Assembly: GCF_000478585.1 (NCBI RefSeq)
Contig: NZ_ARWI01000001.1
Location: 248,001 to 312,000 of the forward strand
Source of the DNA: Thiomicrorhabdus sp. Kp2
Lineage (GTDB): Bacteria; Pseudomonadota; Gammaproteobacteria; Thiomicrospirales; Thiomicrospiraceae
DNA: 64,000 nt
Reading direction: 5' to 3'
Shown here: positions 38,231 to 45,762 of the stretch, one piece after another
Numbering within the stretch: the first letter of the stretch is position 1
Layout: every line of letters begins with the position of its first letter
The notes under the pieces: model-generated
The model's input: only the letters and a program-made list of their open reading frames with translations
The model's database searches: none
Told to the model about the DNA's origin: nothing
Translations under genes and position numbers: made by a program

Positions 38231-38695
38231 TATTTTCGCCTTTGAATAAATATAAACTATCCAGTGATAAACATAATTCATGCCACTTTATCTATTATCT
38301 TTCTAATTAATAGAGTTATAAAATTAAAAAAACATCTGTTAAATTATATTGAACCAACTTGATACATTTTATAAAAATAATATGAACCTATTGGTGCACA
38401 CAATTATATTTAAACAGCTTCTCTACAAATAAATTAATAGACATATAACAAATTCTAATCGACCCCATATGAATAACTATATATTTTGATTCTGAAACCA
38501 CTCATAATAAATGGTTGATAAAAAATCGGCAAACACCACTTGATTGGGTTAATTCAAGTTCACGGAACATAACGGCTTGTTTATCTGGAATAAAACGACG
38601 TTTTATTCATCCATACTTAGACTACTACCATTAAAAACCCACTACAGATTTAACTAACTTTTATATAAATAGCGACATAAACTAAAAGCCGCCTT
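38231..38695. other. Long intergenic region upstream of the GGDEF-EAL gene
   Basis: 465 bases between divergent genes, very AT-rich and with no coding sequence. A palindrome at 38589-38607 (AATAAAACG / CGTTTTATT around one A) is the only notable structure and could be an operator. Confidence 0.65.
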
Positions 38696-41197
38696 ATGAA
38701 AAACACAAACAAACCACTTCCAAGCTTAAGAAAACGTTATGTTTTATCAACCATTCTTATAGGTGCTTTTGTCATTTCAATTGTCTCTCTTAGCTATCAA
38801 AACCTCATAATGACAAAAAAAGCGGTTACTTCAGGCTATGAAGGAATACTTAAAGAGCAAACTAATCTAATTAATGTAAGAAATACCCTACTTATTATTA
38901 ACCAAGACATTAACCTCTTTTTACTTGACCCTCTTAATGAAAACTTAACTCAAAAAATTGAATTCAATATCCATAACGCACAAGAAAACCTACATGCACT
39001 CAAAACGTCTAATCACGCTTACCATATAGATCTAACTGAAAATACCGAATTAACAAACTTAAACTTCAACAAACTTAAAAAAGAAGTCGATTACTTAGTT
39101 AAATTTCGTTTAGATGTTAATAAGCAATACCCAGGATTAGATATTTCAGCCAATATAATGGCAAGCCAACAAAATACGATTAAATCTGGTTTTGAAATAT
39201 TAATTAATGAAATTGAAGCAGGTGAGATTAAGCTCAATTCACCCCAAATTTATCCATTACTCCTAAAATCTCACGCTATATGGATTAACGCCATATCACA
39301 AACACGAATTTATATGGCCAATCGTCTTGCAAGTTTTTCCTATGAAATACTAGAAGAACAAAGCCAAGGCCTTAAGGATATTCATTCATTATTTATGGCT
39401 AATATCAAAAAATTAGAAATGTTATACGCAAATGAAAACAGTTTTGAGAGCAAGGAGATACTGGAATCAACTTTAACCATCAGTCAATCTTGGTATGAGA
39501 ATTTTGTTAGCTTAAGGGAAATATCTGAATCAGATAAATGGCGCTCTGACACCCTAATTATCAAAACTAGAGTGTTTCCACTCCTTTCAAAGATTAGTGA
39601 AAACATTAATGCGATTGAAAATACATTAAGAGAAGAAAAGCATAGAGTAGACACAAAACTAAAAGACAGTGATGACACTTTCAATATGCTTACTTTTTCT
39701 ATTATTGGCTTATTTCTCTTCTTTATTTTCGCCATTTTAATCTCTATGCAATGGATGCTTTTCAGCCCCATTGAAAAAGTTACACAAGCCTTAAAATCAA
39801 GAGCGTTTCACGTTAATTCACCCAACATTCAAACCGCCAAAACACGAGAAATTGGTCAATTAATTGATGCCTACATCGAAATGAATAAAGAAGTGGTTCA
39901 TCGTCAAAATGCATTGGAACATCAAGCGATGCATGACCACCTCACAGGTTTACCCAACCGGTTCTTACTCCACCAACGAATAGAATACCAACTACTCAAT
40001 TCAGAGAGAAATAAACGCCCATTTGTTCTTTTTTTGATGGATTTGGACTTCTTTAAAGACATAAATGACACCCTTGGACATGCTGCGGGCGATCGACTGT
40101 TAACTCAAGTATCTAAACGCATTAACTCTTTAATTAGAAAGTCTGACACCCTGGCAAGGCTCGGCGGAGATGAATTTTCTATACTACTCCCCGACTCAGA
40201 TAAAAATTCAGTTCTTAAATTAACTGAATCCATTATCGAAAACATAAGCCAGCCGATTCAAATCGACAATCAAAATATCAATATTGGTATCAGCATTGGT
40301 ATTGTCAGCTACCCTGAAGATGGAAAGGATATAGAAACCCTCCTTCAATATGCCGATATGGCCATGTATACCGCTAAACGTAAGCGCACGGGGTACTCTT
40401 ACTATAAACCCGAACAAAATATATACACGAAGAAGAGTCTGAATTTTATTCATGATGTATCAAAAGCATTAGAAGAAGATCAGTTTGAGGTTTACTTTCA
40501 GCCAAAATTAAGCTCAAAAAACAATCAAATATGTGGTGCTGAAGCCCTATTACGATGGCATCATGAAGAACATGGCTTTATCTCACCAGAAAAAATAATC
40601 GAAGCTGCTGAAAGAACGGGCGTTATCCAAAAGCTCTCAATTAATATACTAGACAAAGCCCTCTCCGAATGCAGTAAATGGCATCTTTCAGGTCATAAAA
40701 TAAGTGTTTCCGTAAATCTATCGGTTAGAGACCTTGCCAATAAAAATCTCACTGCAAAAGTAAAAGAATTAATGGACAGAGAAAAACTTCCCTACCACTT
40801 CTTAACACTTGAAATTACCGAAAGCGTGATGATGGAAAACCTAGCTTTTTCACTCGATGTATTAAATAAACTTCATGACCTTGGTGTTTACCTATCAATA
40901 GATGACTTTGGTACAGGTTTTTCATCCCTAGCTTATTTAAAAAGACTACCTGTTGATGAGCTCAAAATCGACAGATCATTTATCATGGAAATCAACGAAG
41001 ATGCCAACGACAAAAAAATAGTCAGCTCAACCATCAATCTTGGGCACAACCTTGGGCTGAATGTTGTTGCTGAGGGGATTGAAACCGAGAAGGTCATGAA
41101 CCTATTAACCAGCATGGGTTGCGACCAAATGCAGGGTTACTTTATTGGCAAACCCATGCCATCTGAGCAGTTTATAGAATTTATAAAAAAACATTAG
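38696..41197 (+). CDS. Membrane-anchored GGDEF-EAL protein
   Basis: An 833-residue c-di-GMP enzyme with an N-terminal helix (about 17-35), a large periplasmic helical sensor region (about 40-320), a second helix (about 325-355), a HAMP-like linker, a GGDEF domain (RLGGDEFSILL) with RxxD inhibitory site (RKSD) five residues before it, and an EAL domain (EALLRW, DDFGTGFSSLAYLK, EGIET). Both domains keep their catalytic motifs, so it could make or degrade c-di-GMP. Probably solitary, 465 bases from the ANTAR gene. Confidence 0.92.
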   Translation: MKNTNKPLPSLRKRYVLSTILIGAFVISIVSLSYQNLIMTKKAVTSGYEGILKEQTNLINVRNTLLIINQDINLFLLDPLNENLTQKIEFNIHNAQENLHALKTSNHAYHIDLTENTELTNLNFNKLKKEVDYLVKFRLDVNKQYPGLDISANIMASQQNTIKSGFEILINEIEAGEIKLNSPQIYPLLLKSHAIWINAISQTRIYMANRLASFSYEILEEQSQGLKDIHSLFMANIKKLEMLYANENSFESKEILESTLTISQSWYENFVSLREISESDKWRSDTLIIKTRVFPLLSKISENINAIENTLREEKHRVDTKLKDSDDTFNMLTFSIIGLFLFFIFAILISMQWMLFSPIEKVTQALKSRAFHVNSPNIQTAKTREIGQLIDAYIEMNKEVVHRQNALEHQAMHDHLTGLPNRFLLHQRIEYQLLNSERNKRPFVLFLMDLDFFKDINDTLGHAAGDRLLTQVSKRINSLIRKSDTLARLGGDEFSILLPDSDKNSVLKLTESIIENISQPIQIDNQNINIGISIGIVSYPEDGKDIETLLQYADMAMYTAKRKRTGYSYYKPEQNIYTKKSLNFIHDVSKALEEDQFEVYFQPKLSSKNNQICGAEALLRWHHEEHGFISPEKIIEAAERTGVIQKLSINILDKALSECSKWHLSGHKISVSVNLSVRDLANKNLTAKVKELMDREKLPYHFLTLEITESVMMENLAFSLDVLNKLHDLGVYLSIDDFGTGFSSLAYLKRLPVDELKIDRSFIMEINEDANDKKIVSSTINLGHNLGLNVVAEGIETEKVMNLLTSMGCDQMQGYFIGKPMPSEQFIEFIKKH

Positions 41198-41231
41198 TAA
41201 CCACATACTCAAGCTTAACTTTTTTAATTCT

Positions 41232-41243
41232 ACCAGGCCTGGT
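41232..41243. repeat. ACCAGGCCTGGT palindrome, copy 12 (intergenic)
   Basis: Exact copy 34 bases after the GGDEF-EAL stop codon. Confidence 0.9.
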
Positions 41244-41340
41244 AAAACAGCGTGATAAGGTAAAAAAGCTAAGCTTCCCTCCTCAACCTACCATAAAAAT
41301 TATATAGAAACTTAATTGAGCCAAGCAGCGCCATAACCTC

Positions 41341-41547
41341 TTAAAGCTCATCTAATGCCATTTGAAACTGTTCTATAATTTCAACGGCCGTCAGAACGTT
41401 CCTCACTCTAAGTCGCTTTACATTGGAGTTTAAATTTTGACTGGCAGTCATGGCAAAAATAACGCTGTATGCCTTTACGCTTACATACCTTTGTGCTTCT
41501 ACCTGAAGTGCATTTAGGGCATCTTTTGGTAAACATTTAAATCTCAT
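41341..41547 (-). CDS. Small protein with possible histone-fold pattern
   Basis: A 68-residue frame with ATG at 41547; an in-frame TTG 20 codons earlier gives a longer form. The sequence (LPKDALNALQVEAQRYVSVK at the front, then a long helix, KRLRVRNVLTAVEI and a last helix EQFQMALDEL) resembles helix2-loop-helix3 of NF-Y/HMf-type histone folds by hydrophobic pattern and the Arg/Leu/Val-x-x-val-leu-x-Ala segment. The match is by eye. The ribosome-binding site is poor, and it lies between a GGDEF-EAL gene and a tRNA operon. A spurious frame cannot be excluded. Confidence 0.45.
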   Translation of the reverse strand: MRFKCLPKDALNALQVEAQRYVSVKAYSVIFAMTASQNLNSNVKRLRVRNVLTAVEIIEQFQMALDEL

Positions 41548-41682
41548 TTTAAAACTTTGCCTAAAACCCTTTATTTTAAACAAGTTACAGCTAAAAGCAG
41601 ACTCCAATAATTATTTTCATTAACTTTGAATTTAACTGTTTTAACTGCATGAAAATTAAAAACGATAATCTTAAAACGAAAA

Positions 41683-41715
41683 AACCCAGATTAGAATATT
41701 TTCTAATCTGGGTTC
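41683..41715 (-). terminator. Terminator of the tRNA-Gly/Cys/Leu operon
   Basis: Perfect stem of 14 pairs (AACCCAGATTAGAA and its inverse) followed by T-run on the minus strand, just after tRNA-Leu. Confidence 0.9.
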
Positions 41716-41722
41716 TAGAATA

Positions 41723-41810
41723 TGGTGCCCAGGGCCGGAGTCGAACCGGCACAGTATTTCTACCGGGGGATTTTAAGTCCCCTGCGTCTACCAATTTCGC
41801 CACCTGGGCA
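41723..41810 (-). tRNA. tRNA-Leu (anticodon TAA)
   Basis: 88-base type II cloverleaf with a long variable arm; anticodon loop ACTTAAAAT, 5' GCCCAGG paired with the 3' end, encoded CCA. It is last in the Gly-Cys-Leu operon. Confidence 0.97.
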
Positions 41811-41861
41811 GATGACTAACATTTAAAATGCTAATTAATTTTATCAAGCCTCCAAAATAAA

Positions 41862-41935
41862 TGGAGGCGGAACGCGGAGTCGAACCGCGGTAGATGGATT
41901 TGCAATCCACTGCATAGCCACTTTGCTATTCCGCC
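41862..41935 (-). tRNA. tRNA-Cys (anticodon GCA)
   Basis: 74 bases, 5' GGCGGAATAGCAAAG, anticodon loop TTGCAAA, encoded CCA. Confidence 0.97.
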
Positions 41936-41939
41936 AATT

Positions 41940-42014
41940 TGGAGCGGGAAACGAGGATCGAACTCGCGACCCCAACCTTGGCAAGGTTGTGCTCTACCGC
42001 TGAGCTATTCCCGC
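41940..42014 (-). tRNA. tRNA-Gly (anticodon GCC)
   Basis: 75 bases, 5' GCGGGAATAGCTCAG, anticodon loop TTGCCAA, encoded CCA. It is the first gene of the operon that follows pgsA, the same order as glyW-cysT-leuZ in E. coli. Confidence 0.97.
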
Positions 42015-42026
42015 TTGATGGGGCGT

Positions 42027-42054
42027 ATTATAGGGACTCCCCATTAAAGGTCAA
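42027..42054 (-). promoter_or_regulatory. Promoter of the tRNA-Gly/Cys/Leu operon
   Basis: On the minus strand TTGACC and TATAAT with a 16-base spacer, followed by the GC-rich discriminator ACGCCCC, 12 bases before tRNA-Gly. A typical stringently controlled stable-RNA promoter. Confidence 0.85.
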
Positions 42055-42124
42055 GCACTTTTTATGAAAATTTTAAAAAGTTTACCACGTGATTTTTTGT
42101 TAGCTTCGCCGTAATTTGTTAAGT

Positions 42125-42697
42125 CTATGATTCTGTTGAACGAATAATTTCAGGCAGTGCCGCTTTGGTGTATTGAACCCAGGTTATTACTGTTAAGGTT
42201 GCAGCAAAGTAGAGCATTGGGAAACCTAGTTCACCCCAGTTTACACCCCAAAGTTCACCACCATACAGTAGCCATGTTAGAGCCGCTAATTGTGATGCGG
42301 TTTTAACTTTACCGAGCTTTGATACCGCAACCACTTCACGGGCATTATTTTCAGCCATCCATTCACGGAGGGCTGAAATACCCACTTCCCTCATCATTAT
42401 CAATACCGCGGAAATAATGACATAGATATTGTCGTGATATTCTGCGGCAACCACAATTAAGGCTGCTGCGACAATAAGTTTGTCGGCTACTGGGTCTAAA
42501 AAAGCGCCTAACTTACTATCTGAACCTAGCTTTCTAGCTAAATAGCCATCAAACCAGTCGGTAATAGCCGCGATCATAAAGGCTAAACCTGCCCAGAAAC
42601 GTGCATCCTCTATAGGTGCGTAGTAAAGAATTAAAAATACTGGAATCAAAACTACTCGACTCCAAGTCATCATCATAGGAAGGGATTGTATAGACAT
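42125..42697 (-). CDS. pgsA: CDP-diacylglycerol--glycerol-3-phosphate 3-phosphatidyltransferase
   Basis: PgsA makes phosphatidylglycerol phosphate, the committed step to phosphatidylglycerol and cardiolipin in the inner membrane. The 190-residue protein has the CDP-alcohol phosphotransferase motif (DWFDGYLARKLGSDSKLGAF, then LDPVADK) with the aspartates that bind metal, and four to six hydrophobic helices. It lies between uvrC (upstream) and the tRNA operon, the gammaproteobacterial order. Confidence 0.96.
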   Translation of the reverse strand: MSIQSLPMMMTWSRVVLIPVFLILYYAPIEDARFWAGLAFMIAAITDWFDGYLARKLGSDSKLGAFLDPVADKLIVAAALIVVAAEYHDNIYVIISAVLIMMREVGISALREWMAENNAREVVAVSKLGKVKTASQLAALTWLLYGGELWGVNWGELGFPMLYFAATLTVITWVQYTKAALPEIIRSTES

Positions 42698-42785
42698 ATT
42701 TTCGCTTTATATCAGGTAAATAATGAAGTGAATATTATCATACCTAGAGACAGGCTTCTTAATTGAAATTAAATTTACGATTCTC

Positions 42786-44660
42786 TTACAGGCTACCATG
42801 GAAAAAGTCGTAAATCTTTTGTGCTTTTTCTAAGCTTATACCTTTGACCTTTTGCAATTCTGAAACCGAGGCTTCTTTCACCTCGCCTAAGCCACCAAAG
42901 TGCATGAGTAACAGTTTACGAGTTTTAGGGCCAACCCCCTCAATAGATTCTAAGCTAGACTGCGTTTGCGCTTTTGTTCTTTTAGCGCGATGAGAAGTAA
43001 TGGCAAAGCGATGTGCTTCATCGCGAATATAGTTGATGAGGTGTAACGCAATATCGTCTGATTCTAAATCAATCCCTATAGAGTTGTGCGGTGTAAATAG
43101 AATTTCCAGGCCTGCCTTACGCCCCTCTCCCTTTGCAACCGAAACAAGAGGAACATGTTCTAACTCAAGCGACTTTAAAACATCAACCGCTTGATTAAGC
43201 TGGCCTTTACCACCATCTACAACAATTAAGTCTGGCAGAATTGCATTCTCTTTTTTTAAGCGAGCATAGCGTCTGCTCATCGCTTGGTGCATAGCCGCAT
43301 AGTCATCGCCAGGCTGTATGCCCTCTATATTAAATTTTCGATAAGCTTGTGTATTGGGTATACCATCTTGAAACACCACACAGCTGGCTATGGTCATTTG
43401 CCCTTGTGTATGACTGATATCAAAACATTCCATATAATTGGGTGGATTAACCAAAGCGAGTGCTTCTTGTAAAGCCTGAACACGTTCTACCTGCGTTGCA
43501 CGTTGTGTCATATGCTGTTTTAAGCCAGATTGTGCATTAGTCGATGCCAATTGCACCAATCCTTTATTAACTTGGTTATGCGCTATTTTTAAATAGACTT
43601 GACCATTACGCTGTTCTTTTAACCAGGCCTGTAAACTCTCTTTTTCATCTAATTCACAATCAAAGATAATTTCTGCTGGCACGGCGTGTTCTAAATAATG
43701 CTGGGTAACAAATGCAGACAGGACCTCTTGTTTTACAACACTATCAGATAATTTTGGAAAATAATGCTCACTTCCCCAAAGGTTTCCGCCTCGATACATC
43801 ATTAAACACACGCAAACCTGCGAAGATTGCTCAGCAACCGCAATCACATCCATATCTTTTGCACCAGGTTGGTTAATCAAGTGCTGGCTTTGAATAGCTC
43901 TTAGAGCTGAAACTTGATCACGATAACGTGCTGCTTGCTCGAACTCTAAGCTTTCTGAGGCCTGTTCCATTTTAGAGCCAAGCTCTTCAATCACCTCAAA
44001 ACTCTTACCTTGTAAAAAACCAAGTGTATGGCGTACATCTTCTTGGTAGGCTTCTTTAGAGATTAAGCCTTCCGCACAAGGACCAGAACACCGTTTTATT
44101 TGATATTGCAAACAAGGGCGTGAACGATGGTTAAAAACACTTTCGGCACACTGCCGAACAGGGAAAATCTTTTGTAAAGATTGTAATGTTTGATGAACTG
44201 CAGAAGCATTGGGAAAAGGGCCAAAATACTCTCCCACCCTTCTTTTAGCGCCACGATGATAACTTAATGAAGGAAACTCTTTTGCTGTTGAAACAAAGAT
44301 ATAAGGATAAGATTTATCATCCCTAAAAAGAATGTTGTACTTTGGCTTGTAGCGCTTTATTAAAGTATTTTCTAAAATAAAAGCTTCACTATCGGTGTCG
44401 GTTACCGTCACTTCTACACGTGCAATTTGCGGCACCATCTTGGCCGTCTTAATTTCATCATGCTGCTTTTTGAAATAACTCGAAACCCTACGTTTTAAGT
44501 TTTTAGCCTTACCAACATAGATAATTGTGCCTCTATCATTCAACATTCTGTAGACGCCTGGGCGTTCAGTTAATTGCTTTAAAAAGGCTTCAATATCGAA
44601 AGGCTCATTCGTTGGCTCAACGATATTTTCATCATTGTTAGGGATATTGTCTTGGGTCAT
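42786..44660 (-). CDS. uvrC: UvrABC system protein C
   Basis: UvrC makes both incisions around a DNA lesion in nucleotide-excision repair. The 624-residue protein has the GIY-YIG nuclease (GVYRMLNDRGTIIYVGKAKNLKRRVSSYF at about 35-65), the UVR domain (about 200-240), the RNase H-like 3' nuclease (MECFDISHTQGQ with the catalytic Asp) and C-terminal HhH motifs (SIEGVGPKTRKLLL). It is 88 bases upstream of pgsA. Confidence 0.97.
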   Translation of the reverse strand: MTQDNIPNNDENIVEPTNEPFDIEAFLKQLTERPGVYRMLNDRGTIIYVGKAKNLKRRVSSYFKKQHDEIKTAKMVPQIARVEVTVTDTDSEAFILENTLIKRYKPKYNILFRDDKSYPYIFVSTAKEFPSLSYHRGAKRRVGEYFGPFPNASAVHQTLQSLQKIFPVRQCAESVFNHRSRPCLQYQIKRCSGPCAEGLISKEAYQEDVRHTLGFLQGKSFEVIEELGSKMEQASESLEFEQAARYRDQVSALRAIQSQHLINQPGAKDMDVIAVAEQSSQVCVCLMMYRGGNLWGSEHYFPKLSDSVVKQEVLSAFVTQHYLEHAVPAEIIFDCELDEKESLQAWLKEQRNGQVYLKIAHNQVNKGLVQLASTNAQSGLKQHMTQRATQVERVQALQEALALVNPPNYMECFDISHTQGQMTIASCVVFQDGIPNTQAYRKFNIEGIQPGDDYAAMHQAMSRRYARLKKENAILPDLIVVDGGKGQLNQAVDVLKSLELEHVPLVSVAKGEGRKAGLEILFTPHNSIGIDLESDDIALHLINYIRDEAHRFAITSHRAKRTKAQTQSSLESIEGVGPKTRKLLLMHFGGLGEVKEASVSELQKVKGISLEKAQKIYDFFHGSL

Positions 44661-44717
44661 AAATCAGAAACGGTTAGAATTAGTGGCTTATTAAACTTGC
44701 ATTATAAAGGATAAAAA

Positions 44718-45671
44718 ATGGATAAAGAGCCTCAAAATTCACAACAAGGCTTTAATCGCCTAGCTATTGCAGTGGAGTCTTTAGTAAAACAAGAACGCTG
44801 GAGTAGACGTTTTGCTAACTTTCTTAAGTTAGCGGTCACAGGATACATCGTGTTTTTTATCTATATTGCTTCACAAAATATTACCTCAAGTGATGAGTTT
44901 GAAAGCCTTTCAAATGCTAAAGAACATGTTGCGGTTGTTAAACTTGATGGCGCCATTATGCCTGGAACACAAACCAGCGCTGAAAAGATGAAGCCTCTTT
45001 TAAGAGAAGCCTTTAAAAACCCGCAGAGTAAAGCCGTGGTACTTTTGGCCAACTCCCCAGGTGGAAGCCCTGTTCAATCGTCCTTAATTAACGATGAAAT
45101 TGAACGCTTAAAAGCCAAGTTCAATAAACCTGTTTATGTTGTTGTTGAAGATTTATGCGCCTCGGGTTGTTATTACATTGCCGTAGCCGCAGATAAAATT
45201 TACGCCAATGAAAGCTCTATGGTTGGTTCTATTGGTGTCAGAATGGACACTTTTGGCTTTACTGGCTTAATGGAAAAAATTGGCGTTGAAAACCGCTCAA
45301 TGCACGCAGGTGAACACAAAACTTTTATTGATCCATTCAGTGATAAAGATGAAGCTGGTCGCCAATTCTTTCAAGAACATGTATTGGAACGTACCCACCA
45401 ACAGTTTATTGCGGCTGTGCGTAAAGGCCGTGGTGATCGTATTAAAGAAACCAAAGAGACTTATACTGGTCTAGTTTGGCTAGGTGATGAAGCCACAGAA
45501 ATTGGCTTGATTGATGGCTTAGGTGATTTGGGCATGGTCGCCCGAGAGGTTGTTGGTACTGAAAACATTCGTTTTTATGAAACCAAAAAGACCGTATTTG
45601 AAGAGATGTTAGGTGATATTGGAACACAAACAGCGAGTAAACTAGCGCTTTACCTCTCAACCATGCATTAA
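44718..45671 (+). CDS. S49 family serine protease (SppA-like)
   Basis: The 317-residue protein has a cytoplasmic N-terminus, one membrane helix (about 35-52) and an S49 peptidase domain. The likely Ser/Lys dyad is Ser149 (LCASGCYYIA) and Lys201 (GEHKTFIDPFS), as in single-domain SppA. It also has the GSIGV motif after ANESSMV. SppA-type enzymes cleave leftover signal peptides or membrane proteins. AAAGGAT lies upstream, and a strong terminator follows. Confidence 0.92.
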   Translation: MDKEPQNSQQGFNRLAIAVESLVKQERWSRRFANFLKLAVTGYIVFFIYIASQNITSSDEFESLSNAKEHVAVVKLDGAIMPGTQTSAEKMKPLLREAFKNPQSKAVVLLANSPGGSPVQSSLINDEIERLKAKFNKPVYVVVEDLCASGCYYIAVAADKIYANESSMVGSIGVRMDTFGFTGLMEKIGVENRSMHAGEHKTFIDPFSDKDEAGRQFFQEHVLERTHQQFIAAVRKGRGDRIKETKETYTGLVWLGDEATEIGLIDGLGDLGMVAREVVGTENIRFYETKKTVFEEMLGDIGTQTASKLALYLSTMH

Positions 45672-45696
45672 CAAAAACTATACGCCATAACAACGA

Positions 45697-45727
45697 AAAG
45701 CCCACTTTATACGTGGGCTTTTTTGTA
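45697..45727 (+). terminator. Terminator of the S49 protease gene
   Basis: Stem AAAGCCCAC / GTGGGCTTT followed by a T-run. It may also serve the convergent lipoprotein gene. Confidence 0.85.
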
Positions 45728-45762
45728 CATTACAAATAATTAACTAAGAAACAGATAGATTA

